The notes: generated from the letters alone by a model not told the origin. A stretch of DNA of 64,000 bases from Tipula vernalis (GCA_958295665.1 OY282558.1:111838838-111902837), one strand, 5' to 3'; shown: positions 12,005 through 22,891, counted from the stretch's first letter. Numbers and translations are program-made.

Positions 12005-12400
12005 CTAGCCGTTGTTGATTGTGAAATGGATCGGTGTCGGTGTGTCGACGCGAACCGTAGTGGCATTGATTGACAGCTTAGTCGCTAAATTAACCAGCCG
12101 TTTATTCTTCAGATCAACAAGTAGTCCATATTTACACAAGAAGTCGGCGCCAATGATCGGGCGATTCACAGCAGTAAGTAAAAATGCATGCGTAAAGGTT
12201 TGCTTAAGCCCGAGATCCACCTGAAGCAACTTCGTGCCGTAAGTGTGGATGGTTGTGCCATTGGCGGCCGACAAAACTAGATTTGGATTTCGTTTAACTA
12301 TATTAAATTCATTTTTAAAATTGAAAACTGGAATAACCGAAAGGTCAGCGCCAGTGTTGACTAAAAAGGTATAACGGTTTATTCGGTCGAATGCGAATAA
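12005..12400 (-). pseudogene. CsRn1 gypsy retropepsin with Asp-to-Asn change
   Basis: The reading gives RYTFLVNTGADLSVIP near 12340-12375 and continues to RPIIGADFLCKYGLLVDL. The catalytic motif should be DTGA; here the codon at 12356-12358 is AAC on the minus strand, giving NTGA. The flap and C-terminal GADFL region look normal. The missing Asp alone would inactivate this retropepsin. Confidence 0.8.
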
Positions 12401-13175
12401 CCGTGACGTATATGGGGTATTTGTGAGTTGGGTCCCGTCCCAGTGATCTACAAGTTTTTTTTTGATTTACTACTTCAACATCCATGTTGTGGATGTTTTG
12501 TGACGTCGATGGTTGCGACGTGTTGAAGTTGCAAGGCGGAACGCATTTTTTCGCAGCCTTATCAAATATTGCGTGGTACCAACACCTGCCATGATGACGT
12601 GAATAGTTGCTGGGGCTGCGTGATTGTGATCGCGGTCGCAATTGTTGCGATCGTCCCGAAGATCGGTCTCGAAACAAGGCATTTAATTTGGCCTCGAGCC
12701 GATTCATTCTATCTTAAATGGTGCCAGTGTTTCGGCTATTTGAAGGGACATGATCAGTGCGCTCAGTTGGACGTGATTTTCTTGCCTTAACTTGAGATAT
12801 GTTTGGAAACTGTTGGCCGATTGAAATTACCTCAAACAACCGACCGGCGGGTTTTCGCCAGTGCGTCAGTCGTAATGGACTCTGGCTGCGCGATTAGGGA
12901 AATCTTAATTACCTCGGGCATTTTCCTGACCCAAAGTGATTTTATTATGTGATCCGGAAAATTTGTGGCAGCAAGAGTACGGATGTGTCTTAACGCGTCA
13001 GATGGTTTACGGTCGCCGATGTCTTGACCCGTTATGAGGGGTTCTAATTGCCTCTCTGACGATGGCGCTAAGCAGTCCAACAATGTGCTCTTTAATGTCG
13101 TATATTGTTCGATGATTGGGGGATTACTTAGAAAATCCGAAATATATTGCATGTCTCCGGCGACAAGGACGACAG
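12345..13175 (-). pseudogene. CsRn1 gypsy gag remnant
   Basis: The capsid-like part at 12832-13175 includes QYTTLKSTLLDCLAPSSERQ, GDRKPSDALRHIRTLA and KSLWVRKMPEVIKISL, the capsid pattern of the CsRn1 clade. After a frame change, 12345-12707 has an Arg/Ser-rich linker and the clade-specific Cys/His motif CWYHAIFDKAAKKCVPPC. The N-terminal end is replaced by BEL sequence. Confidence 0.8.
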
Positions 13176-13990
13176 CGTAATGACGGCTTGATGGGGCATA
13201 TAATAACAAATATTTGTTTTGTCATCAGTTTCATCTACTAACTTCATATACCCCATTATTTTGTAAATACTCGTTTACAAAATTCGCATAATCGGTTTTT
13301 GGAATAGGATTATTCTCTAACCGATTTTCAAGTTTGTAGAATCTACGCAATGGTTGGTTTTTAGATTAGCCTACATTTTGAAACTTTTTATTTAAAGGAA
13401 GATGAACTTCGTATCTTCCAGTATGATTGCGTCTATGGGTATCTACAAATTCTGTTTCACAAAGCTGTTCATCTTTGGAAAAATATGTTTTTCCTTGAAT
13501 TATTTCTAATTCCCGGAATTTTTATAAACTTTCGTCTAAATCCATGTCAGTTACACATGGTGTGAAAAATGAATAATTTTTTCCAGGCCTTTCGACTTTC
13601 GAATTTCCGGTAATGATCCAGCCAAATACGGTTTCTTGGAAAATTGGTTTAGTATTGATTTTATTGTCCAGTAACACATTAAAGAATATTTCACGCATTA
13701 TTAGTACCTTTAAAATGAAAATTAATTAAGTTTGCACATTCTGCGGAAATCAGGTTGGATTGGCTAGCTGAATCTAATAATGCTCGACATTCGTAAGATT
13801 TACCTAACATATCTGCTATAAGAATTATAGCCCTTGGTAATAAGATTTGAGTTTTGGTATGAACGGACATGACTGTGCTTTTGCTACATTCACAATCCTT
13901 AGAGTTGGCAGTAATTGGTTCATTAACATAATGTTGTGTTGCATAATCTTTATATGTATGATTAGCCCCAAAACAATTGATACAAAAATT
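13176..13990 (-). pseudogene. BEL/Pao protease and linker region
   Basis: The minus-strand reading gives LLPRAIILIADM, ECRALLDSASQSNLIS (protease active site, LLDS), then a stretch with FGWIITGNS and DMDLDESL. It continues to YYMPHQAVI, the segment that normally precedes RT, at about 13170-13200. Several frame breaks occur. The sequence then changes to gypsy gag. Confidence 0.75.
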
Positions 13991-14255
13991 CAGCTATGTT
14001 ATTTTTTTGTATCTATCTTAGATTGATAGCTTCTTAAAAGCTAAGCACATCAAAAATGGATGAGACTGTTCTTTACAAAAAATACATGGTTTATTGACTG
14101 ACTGATTACGGTTATAATTTAAAGTAGGTGTAGTTTCACGATTCCCCTTATAAGTGGCAAAGGTAGAAAATTTAGGATTATCAAGGGACTGTACTTTTGT
14201 GTATTGTTTCTTTATTATGCTAGAGTAAGGCATTCGTCCAGACCTTAAAATTCTA

Positions 14256-15140
14256 CACAGTTGAAAAAATTACTTTAAGTTTTAATGCAAACCTTGCATT
14301 ACGACTTATGTAATGCAAGTTATTATTAAATTGTAAAGTATGATTTCGTTAAAATGAATTTTAATGCAATTATGAATATTTCTAATGAAGTACTTGCATT
14401 AAAAAATATTTTTAATACAACTATTAAACATTTTAAAGTAACCTGCTCAAATTGAAAAATTATACTAACATAAAATTCGTTAAAACAAGCGGACTTAAAT
14501 GTATATATGAATAATAAGATCATGCACGAGTTTTGTATTACTGCTATAAAATTCACTAAATCAAACCGACTACATGACATAATAAGCAGCTTAATAAATC
14601 TTTAATAATTTAGTTTTCCGGATTCGAAAATATCTATTATGTTTTAACGTAAGCTTTTCAGTTCTTAATTTATATTATCTTGGGCGACCATAAAGTGAAC
14701 TAGGCTAGCCCGCCCGCCCATCGAAAGATGAGATGAAAATAAAAGTTTTTAAAAATTTTTTTAAGTACACTGCTCTCTGAGATATCGACCTTCAACCTCA
14801 AGGCACCAAAAACAAAGAACAACCCCGGAAAAACGAAAAACAAATCGCTAAAATTACGGAGCTTTTAATGCAACTTGCTTTAAAATTTAATACTTTTAAA
14901 ATATTTTATTAATACAGTCTTTGATAAATTTTAATGCAGTTGATTAACAGTTCTTCTACAATTTACTTTATATTATAATGGAATTTTGCACTAAAATTTA
15001 ATCTAATTCCTGTATTACAAATCAATGCAAATTGTAACAAACGAATTTTTAATGCAAGTTTTGTATCATTTTGTATCAGCCTTGCACTGGACCTATATGT
15101 AATTCGATTTGCATTACATAAGCAATAATTTTCAACTGTG
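14256..15140. mobile_element. 885-bp MITE with CACAGTTGAAAA ends and TA target duplication
   Basis: The left end cacagttgaaaa (from 14256) matches the reverse complement of the right end (to 15140), and TA flanks both (14254-14255, 15141-15142). Removing the element and one TA rejoins the BEL gag frame as RDNC-RILRSGRM, fixing the boundary exactly. The TA duplication suggests a Tc1/mariner-mobilised element. The interior is AT-rich and studded with aatgcaa/ttgcatt motifs near both ends. No transposase frame is present. Confidence 0.85.
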
Positions 15141-15488
15141 TACAATTATCTCTTAGAAATTCTCGAAGTTGTAACCACGTCGGTGTCTCAGATGTGTTAA
15201 GCGTTTTCTCCCATTCTTTTTGTAGGTTAGTTGTTAATTTTTTGGTTACGCAAGAGATTATAAACAATTCGGCCAGCCCGCTAACATCATGTCCATTAGC
15301 TTCTAATGAAGTGACGTTACTAATGATGAAATTCGGAAGTTGCGATAGTTCCTCGGGACTGTCATTTGTTAAATGCGGAAGATTGAGAATCTGATTAATG
15401 TGTTCTTCGGTTAACCTATTCGAGTCATAACATCGACAAAGGTCTGCCCAAGCCTTTTGGTATACGGCCGCTGAAAGTGTTATGTGGC

Positions 15489-15878
15489 TTTTTTTTTACT
15501 TTATTAATTTTTTTGTTGAATATTAATTAATTCATATAATATCTAATATGCTACCGGTGATTAGACCATTTTAAGTGTGTTTCGATTAACACGAGAAGTA
15601 TATTAGTATTTACGAACAGTAATTCAACGAAACCGACTTATAGACAGAATTCTATTTATTTAATTATATGATTTTAATATTTTCCGAAGATTGTAAGAGA
15701 ATTCAATCTAGTTTCGAACTGATGAGCTTATGATTATGAAAAAATCAATCAGCATCAGTGGTATAATCAATCCAGTCGCGCGACCTGATGAGAAAATTGA
15801 TTTTTTCATAATCATAAGCTCATCAGTTCGAAACTGGATTGAATTCTCTTACAATCTTCGGAAAATATTAAAATCATA
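15489..15878 (-). mobile_element. Retroposon-like 390-bp insert with long hairpin and poly(A)
   Basis: The insert is flanked by an 11-bp duplication, tgttatgtggc (15478-15488 and 15879-15889). On the minus strand it ends AATAAAGT followed by nine A, right before the duplication, as expected for target-primed insertion of a polyadenylated RNA. The 5' half is a near-perfect hairpin: about 83-bp arms (15666-15748 and 15796-15879) around a 47-base loop. Removal rejoins the BEL gag frame (KGHIT-LSAAVYQ). There is no open frame and no recognised SINE promoter box. A related single arm lies at about 6095-6200. Confidence 0.75.
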
Positions 15879-16440
15879 TGTTATGTGGCCTTTGGATTCA
15901 CGTGCTTCACCCTTTAATTTTCTAACGAGATATGTAAACTTCAAAACATCATCTAATTTGTGATTATTATGGTATACCGTAAGGTAAGTGTCCCTAAATG
16001 TAATCCACTCACTCAGTTTGCCATCGAAAATTGGAACCATAATTGGTTCATGTCGAGTTGGAACATCTGTATTATTAATACGAAACTCAGGCTTAGCCTC
16101 TTCTTTCGTAGAATTGCTAGACATTGAAATGGAATCTAATAAGGATTTCACCTCTAAAAATAAAGTGTCAAATTCTTGGATTTGAATTTCAATTTGTTCC
16201 ATTCCATGATCATTTGTTACTTCAGACCACTCAAAAATTACTGTTTGAAATTCTTTTTATAATAAATCTAAAATTGACCGACGACTTGTATATCATGCGA
16301 CGTAACTCCCATACCATCCGACACAAATTCCTGAATGGTATTCAAACGACATTTCAAAAGTTTAATTTTTTTTAAAAACATTCCAAAATCACTCCCACCT
16401 GGTTCATTAGACGTTTACTTTTTTCCATGAGTCATTGTTA

Positions 16441-19106
16441 GTCCGTTTACTTAAATATTTTACGAACAAACAGTACTTAGATTGAAATATAACGGTACAC
16501 AAATCTAACGGTATAAATTATCGGCGTAATTATTGTATTAACGCTATTAAACTTGTAAGAGAGTTGGCACTTTTCGTTTGTAATTAAAAACGCACAATTT
16601 TATATTTCTAACCTAATTCAATATGATTTATTCACTGTGTTTGTTGGTTAAAGATACAATTAATTTATTATTATTTTTCACCATTTATCTTACTGAAAAA
16701 GGTAAATTATCGATAGTTTAAGAACAAATGTATTTCCACAATTTACACGACCGAACAATTAAAAGATGTCCACTGTATATGCAAGCGTAAAACAGAATGT
16801 CTAAAAACACGGAATTTGAAGAGGATGAATAATAAAAATGAATGGTTTTGCATTTGTTTTCTTCGCGTGAATTGTTTTAGGGCAGCGACCAGTTGCAGAT
16901 AGTCAAGCGGTTGCGGTTATGTTATGAGAGTATAATTTGAATGAGTCAGCGCTGATATATTTGGTATAGTAGCGGTGAACGAATGTATCTATTTTATAAG
17001 TGAATTTGATGAGTGTATTTGATAAGTGTATTCCGATATGAGCGATCCGCTACAAACTTTTATATATGTACATATATAGATCGGCTAACAATATTTGTAA
17101 ATATGATTTGTATAACTTAAATTAACTTAAAATAACTTACAACCGTTGATTTTACGCTGATTCGGTTGATATTCTTCGATTGGCAACTGTACATACTTGC
17201 TGGATAATGGATGATTAATTGGTGTGCGTTGTAATTTAACATTGAATAACTGTTTAAATACTTATGTTATAAAATAATCGAATAACGGTTGAACACGTTT
17301 TTGTAACCAAATAAATGGATTATAGTTGATCTTATCGGCACAAAATCTTCTGGCTTCTGGTAAATTAAGTTTTTTACTGAATATTAATTTCTGGTTCCGT
17401 TATTAAATTCGAATCGAAGGACCAAAAATGGATTGAACATGGGTTTGGTTGGTCTGTACTCCAACGCGGGGATCTTTTAACGAATTAACAAACACTTAAA
17501 TTTCAAAATTGTAAATTTATTTTTACACAAAAACCAATTAAAAAACTAATTTTAAGATTATAAACATTCATTCGGTTTTAGAAATTAAAAATTATTATGT
17601 TATTTATTTATTTTCATCGCCAATGCGACTTGCTCCTTGCGCGGTAATTTCTCTTCTCCCTTTTTCTGTTTCAACATAAAAAAAACTAAAAACTCATATA
17701 AATAAAAAAAACGAGTTTTCTCATTCTCTCGTCTATTTTCTATTTTTCTCGTTGTCAAATTGCTGTTTGTTGGAGTAACATGATTTACATAATTGACAAC
17801 ATAAGTGGCATAACAATTTACGCAACGTAAGTGGTGTAACAATTTTTATATAACCAGGTGATTTGATTAAATTCATATGGCGGATAACCCACCCTCTTGA
17901 CGGACAGTTTCCAAAAGCTTTTTAAATTCTGATTCGGACAAGCCATTCTCGAGATACCATGGGTCAGATGTCCAGATGTCCAGACAGACGTAAGGACATT
18001 TTTTTTTTGCTTTTCAGACATGGGCTTTCAACCAAATTTTTTGTCATTTTTGACAGGATTTCAGCAAACTAAACGTAACCCAAATACACTTATTTTGTTT
18101 TGCTTCATTTTTTTTTTCTCTACAGTCTCTTTCTCACCAATATTCCTCCCATCCCTCCATAATTTATACATTCTTGGTCGTCCACATTCGTAATGTTTTT
18201 AATTTTTTATATTATTTTAGAATTTGCTGTTTCTTTCTGAGGTATGGGTGCGATTATATAAGAACATACAAGTACATTCTCTCGATCGATCCCTCCTGGA
18301 GCTTACTACTCTTATTTGAATCATGTTATCTCTCTTATTAGCATTATGTTAAATTAAAAACTAAAAAACACACATTCGAATACACCCACACATTTACCAG
18401 TACCATTCTATGGATCCGGTAATCGTTATGTTCCTTCCACATACTGTAGGAACAACCATACTTGCATTCATTGCTATAAGTGACCTAAAATAAGAGCCTA
18501 GGATGTAGATGGCGTGGATATTGCGAATTTTATTTACAAAAATAAGAATTTTATTTCTAAAATACTAAATTCAATATTTTTAATTCCATTCTCAGAGCTT
18601 ATTTAAAAACAAATTTCAAACTCCTAATTCCAAACATGTATTTTTTATAAATAGGCAGAATGGTGGCCTAATTCCAAAAATATCAACTTGTTACCAATTA
18701 GTAAAAACGAAATTGCAAATTATAAAATGGCACAAATCCCATACATTAGCTTCCAAAATTAAAAATTTCCAACAAAATGTTCAAATACTTATTTACGTGA
18801 CAAGGATGGTAAATGAGTTGCTACGAGTTCTGTGACGATCATTTAACGCACGTATAACGTACAACATTTTATTTCATACTACATGGGACATTATCAAGTT
18901 ACCCCGGTATTTTTCTAAACGGTAATGGCTCGTTTTTCGGACTATGTTTATCTGTACCGTAATGATTCCTTTTCTGAACTGAAATCACGTAAACATTGAA
19001 TTTCTGTATAGTATGAAATAAAAAGTTATTGAAGACATTTCATATTTTTTTCTCAAACCAATTAATAGACAAAACATTGATTTACATACAAGCAGCGACC
19101 AATTTG
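16441..19106. other. Intergenic sequence, no gene identified
   Basis: The 5' UTR or LTR of the BEL element may lie in about 16450-17100, but no paired LTR was found. Minus-strand frames at 17600-18021 are short. One alternative frame near 17880-17960 reads SLSESEFKKLLETVRQEGG, coding-like but not recognised. The rest is AT-rich with no supported feature. Confidence 0.4.
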
Positions 19107-19120
19107 TAACTTTAAAACTC

Positions 19121-19411
19121 GTTGGTTTGGCGTCTATTGGAGGGGGACCAAAGTTGAGTAGATTAATCTACCAGCTCCGTAGCCGTCCAGTAGGGTGCGC
19201 ATCACGTAAGCTGTTGTGGTCATGTAATTAGGCAGCTGCGTGATGGGTACAATTGTGTAAGGGGTAACCTGTTCACAATTCGCAAGTGTACGTGCTGCCT
19301 CCTCGTGGCAACCACTGGTAACTAAGGCCATTTGGCACATTTTAGGCCATTTTAGTTCGCAGTGCGAGATGGCTGATCGCCCGCATGGCCCTCCAATAAT
19401 AATAATAATAA
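19121..19411 (+). mobile_element. 5'-truncated non-LTR retroposon 3' end, (AAT)n tail
   Basis: This 291-bp insert is flanked by a 14-bp duplication, taactttaaaactc (19107-19120 and 19412-19425). It ends in six or more AAT/ATA triplets. These are the marks of target-primed reverse transcription with 5' truncation. The sequence is the non-coding 3' end of an element; a diverged copy of its first 150 bases or so occurs at 24472-24632. A minus-strand frame across it (19134-19340) is a shadow. A TAA/AAT tail suits I-type elements, but the family is not proven. Confidence 0.82.
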
Positions 19412-19670
19412 TAACTTTAAAACTCCAAAATGAGTAGGTTTTAAACTTTAAACTTTCCCAATATGAAAATTCTCATATAGCTACGTTCTAATACTACGAG
19501 TATTTATGTCACAAACAATTTTAATAAAATTTCCATAATCCTACTTATTTAGTAATTCCGAAAACATAGTCTGATTGGAAAATAGGAATATGTTTATTAA
19601 AAATTATTTTTTTTAAAATTATTCTCAGAATAACGATTGTTTTCAAATACTACGATAGTTTTAATATAAC

Positions 19671-21138
19671 ATGCAAAAACACCGCAAAATGGTAACGTCT
19701 AATAAACACCAATCACCCACTACAATGAGATCAGTTAGGAAACTACAAAAATGTACAGCCACAAATCCAGTAAACACAAATTTTAGTGTGCACTACACCT
19801 TTGTCATTTTGAATATATTCTGTTTAACGTGGAATCTTATAGCAGAGGTAAATATTTAAAATATTTTTTCAAAATTTGAAGGTTTGAAATATTTTATTTT
19901 AGGCAACATTTTTTATATACAATCTACATGATATTAAAGTTTGCACATCTGGAATGCCGGCTCTATGTCAATTGATAACAACATTGTACAAAGTTCTATA
20001 CTTGACGATCAAAAATAAATCAGGTTTTAATTTATTCCTCGCGTTTGAATCTTATGCCAAGGCAAGTAAGTATATAAAGCTGCGCTCAGAATACAGTTTA
20101 TTTTTAAATATCAGATTTTCACTTAAATAACCTTTAATATGTATACAGGAAGATCAATAAGTAAGAGTAGAGCATTTTATGACAAGGCCGAGAAAATATC
20201 AACGCGATTAATAAATTGGTGGACAATCTGTTTAACTTTATGTGTACCAATTTATGTAATACCACCAATAGCCCGCCAAATTAATCTGTTCGTAGTGCAG
20301 GATGACGTGAATGAACCTACATATCCGACACCATTCAAACATGTGTAAGTATTATAAAAGCGAGATTTCAAATTTATTTGCTTCTCATTTTTCTTCTATT
20401 TTTATTTTTAGCTATTTTTATTCCATAAATTCAATTTTAGTATACATTCTCACTATGCTTATGGGCTCGTTAAGTTTTTTTCTATTGGTAATTACGTTTG
20501 CGAGTGTTGATGGGACATTTTTCTGTTACTGTATCTATGTTCAAGCATTTTTGAAAGATTTGCAAACAATGTTTAAATTGAACGCAACTCAAGATAATGT
20601 TGCCCAACTAAAAGATGCTATTAAATTTCATACGGACATATTACAACTAATTAGCCAGCTCAATAATCTTTTTTCACCCATAATATTTGCACAATTTTTG
20701 GATAGCACAGTCATAATTTGCACAATGATTTTCCAATCAACTTTAGAACAATCGCTGTACATCGAAATTGTTAAACTTTATATTTTTATTATTGTATTAT
20801 CAAGTCAAATTTTTATTTATTCATATTTTGGAACAACTGTTTTTAATGAAAGTTACAATATTGCAACAGCAGCTTATTCATGTGAATGGACCGATCCTGG
20901 TTTGAAACACAAATTACAGATACAAAAATATATTTTATTTATAATACAAAGATCACAGAAAGGGGTGGAATTCGATGGATTTAAATTTTTTAAATGTAAT
21001 TTGCAAACATTTGTTTCGGTATAAGACGTCCTAAGCTGTTGTTGGTATTTTAAATTAATTATTGATTTTATTTTCTTCTTACAGATAATGAAGGCAAGTT
21101 TTTCTATATTGGCCGTTCTACAATCGATTAGCAATTAA
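19671..21138 (+). CDS. Insect odorant receptor B, paralogue of receptor A, five exons
   Basis: Exons: 19671-19847, 19903-20065, 20149-20344, 20412-21018 and 21085-21138; introns are GT-AG, 55-83 bp. From Met 19671 the product is 398 residues; from the Met at 19689, which aligns with the start of receptor A, it is 392. Exon phases and the short last exon match receptor A. Shared blocks include KLQK-TATNPVNT in exon 1, TSGMPAL in exon 2, RLINWWTIC in exon 3, and DLQTMFKL-ATQDNVAQLKDA, SCEWTDPGLKHK and IIQRSQK in exon 4. Exon 4 is 6 bp longer than in A, around SLYIEIVKLYIF. No stop or frameshift was seen. The family role is odorant-gated channel subunit with Orco. The divergence suggests an old duplication with both copies retained. 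Confidence 0.92.
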
Positions 21139-21820
21139 AATGTTAGTATGTAGAACATTATGGTGTGACATTTGCGATTTGGCGCTAGTGCTGGTAACGC
21201 AAAGAGTATCTCTTGCTTATAAAAAATTGAATGTAATTGAAGAGAATACTAAAGCAAAAACAAAACATTTCAATAGCACAAACACACATAAAACATTGCA
21301 CTTACTATAATAAAATTAAACAGCCTCTAAACATAATCACTTCAAAAGTTCAGTTTTTTATTTACGAAAATCCTACAAGTATTTTAAAATAATTATATCG
21401 CCAACAGAAAAAGTTGGCCGACCAAAATCTTAACGCCGGCGACACAGGTGACTGATGCAAACAAATCGATTTTTGGCTAAATTCTCAACTATTTTTAATA
21501 GTCGGTAAGTTCTTACCAATCATTTATTGATGGCAATATGAGTAATAAGACATGGGATGTGCATCACTTTTCATTTTCTAAACTGTGACTTTTTGAATGT
21601 CAATGAATAAAATAAACTGATATCTTGCGTACAATTTCGATTAGGTTTTTCCGTTTTGTGTTGTGACTTTGGCTACAACTTGATTGGTTTGTTAACAGCA
21701 CTTTGAAAATTCGAAAATACCGGAGTTAAATCTCAAGAATGGTATTTGGCGGAAACTTTATGTTTTGTACATCTTTAGTTCTGGTGACAATATAATATTG
21801 GGGCCGCCGCCATAAGCTGG
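21139..21820. other. 3' flank of receptor B
   Basis: Non-coding. The block at about 21285-21395 matches the 3' flank of receptor A. Past about 21400 the similarity ends, marking one boundary of the ancestral duplication. Nothing else is recognised. Confidence 0.5.
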
Positions 21821-21834
21821 CGGATTACAGCCCC

Positions 21835-22070
21835 CTTGATATTTGTATCAATTGAAAGGTCTTGACGAGTAGAAAACGATAAGGTGAGTGACGTCATAAT
21901 AAATTCGATATGGCGGCCGCCCCTAGATAAAGGTTCAACTATTTCTTTGCAACCTCTTTGACATGAGTACTATATGAATGGGTTTGACGAGCAGAATACG
22001 ATAAGCTATAAATGATGTCAGTCCTTAACCATCATGTCATTCTAAATTCAATATGGCCGATGCAGAAGAA
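21835..22070. repeat. Two-copy tandem duplication, about 118 bp
   Basis: Copy 1 (about 21835-21920) has ttgacgagtagaaaacgata, then gacgtcat and attcgatatggcgg. Copy 2 (about 21957-22068) has ttgacgagcagaatacgata, then tgtcattctaaattcaatatgg. The order is preserved with substitutions and small indels. It is non-coding and just upstream of the BEL fragment. Confidence 0.6.
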
Positions 22071-22282
22071 ACACAGGTAGTTCGAGAGGTGTATCTTCAC
22101 TTTTGGTGAGATCCAGAATCGACACCCATTATTGGTATTGCACTCACAGCATAAATAATACCAACAATAACGTCAAACCTATCTCCTAAACCTGTAAACC
22201 GCGAGGAATTCATGAACCTGAGGGAATTGTCATTAGCTGGTCCCGAATTTGACTCTCCGGGTCCAGGTGTCACAAACTCCTA

Positions 22283-22891
22283 ATGCTCTTATCTCACGGT
22301 CAGATAAGAAAGGGCGCAAACCAGCCCGTTGCACAGAAAACCAATCTAGGGTGGATCGTAGGGGGAATTTATGAATCGAATGGCGTGCCACACCAAACCA
22401 TCACCTGTCTATCTGTTCAAGAAGAAATTAGCATCGACGAATCACTGAGGAGATTCTGGGAGACAAAAGAACTACCAGCTGTCGAGCAGTATACCGGAGA
22501 AGAAAAACTATGCATTGAACACTTCGACAAATATTTGAAGATTAAAAGTTCAGGTAAATTCAGGATTCCAGTGCCTTTCAAGCCCAATAAACCCGCATTG
22601 GGAAACTCAACACACCAAGCAGTCAAGGGATTCAGCTCACTAGAACAAAAGCTGATGAGAAATCCCGAACTCCACCGAAGCTACTCCAAGTTTATGGAAG
22701 AATATAAAGACCTCGGTGACATGGATCTGATACCACCAGACCAAAGCGATCGACCACAAAAGGATATGCCCTTCCAAAAGGAAAGCCTTGCACACCATCC
22801 CGTAATCAAGGAAAACAGTTCAACCACCAAACTACCTTTATGTCAGGAGCGGGTACAGTCGACGAAGCAAAAAGCATGCAAAGCGAGCTGA
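22283..22891 (+). pseudogene. BEL/Pao protease C-terminal and RT N-terminal region
   Basis: The open frame includes RKGANQPVAQKTNLGWIVGG (the conserved LGWI-G element), EISIDESLRRFWE, EQKLMRNPELHRSYSKFMEE and YKDLGDMDLIPP, then KESLAHHPVIKENSSTTKLP in place of the usual YLPHH-V-K motif. The frame then drifts away. It is a typical BEL domain order; no active enzyme is possible. Confidence 0.8.

Larger units (their letters stand above)
8985..13175 (-). mobile_element. Ty3/gypsy element of the CsRn1 clade, 5'-truncated
   Basis: Gag, protease, RT, RNase H and integrase follow in order on the minus strand. The CsRn1 clade is indicated by the gag Cys motif (CWYHAIFDKAAKKCVPPC) and by RT and integrase style. 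A probable 3' LTR begins at 9561 with TGTAGCG, just after a purine-rich tract (complement of 9580-9600), and ends near 8985. No second LTR is seen: gag joins BEL sequence near 13175 without an LTR or primer-binding site, so the 5' end was lost. It sits between the YYMPHQAVI part and the SKTSTG part of the BEL pol gene. Frameshifts and mutated catalytic residues show it is dead. Confidence 0.82.
7571..16440 (-). mobile_element. BEL/Pao LTR retrotransposon, decayed, interrupted by four insertions
   Basis: Read right to left, the pieces come in BEL order: gag (16440 down to 14000), pepsin-like protease and its C-terminal region (13990 to about 13175), reverse transcriptase (about 8970 to 8410), and integrase zinc-binding region (7940 to 7571). 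Inside lie a hairpin retroposon (15489-15878), a MITE (14256-15140), a CsRn1-type gypsy (about 8985-13175) and a palindromic MITE (7941-8420). The gag frame rejoins exactly when the first two are removed, so both hit one pre-existing BEL copy. RNase H and the integrase core are missing. No LTR pair was recognised. This nest separates the two odorant receptors. Confidence 0.8.
13990..16440 (-). pseudogene. BEL/Pao gag, split by two insertions
   Basis: The minus-strand frame starts near 16440 (MTHGKK, with a stop soon after) and includes IPVFDGKLSEW-like sequence (IMVPIFDGKLSEWITFRDTY), typical of the DUF1759 gag domain. KFTYLVRKLKGEARESKGHI runs up to the first insert at 15879. It resumes with LSAAVYQKAWADLC below 15478, runs to WLQLREFLRDNC at about 15143, and resumes below 14254 with RILRSGRMPYSS. 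A zinc-knuckle piece follows (CIFCKEQSHPFLMC). The seamless frame at both insert sites is direct evidence for their boundaries. Confidence 0.85.

Noticed and set aside
12012..12224. Plus-strand open frame of 70 codons in the gypsy region
   Set aside because: Antisense shadow of the protease region; its residues show no family pattern.
17600..18021. Two minus-strand frames as host exons
   Set aside because: No family recognised, frames are not linked by splice signals, and composition is AT-driven. A short coding-like piece near 17900 is noted under the intergenic entry only.
19134..19340. Minus-strand open frame of 68 codons
   Set aside because: It lies wholly in the 3' UTR of a retroposon that has a tail and target duplication on the plus strand.
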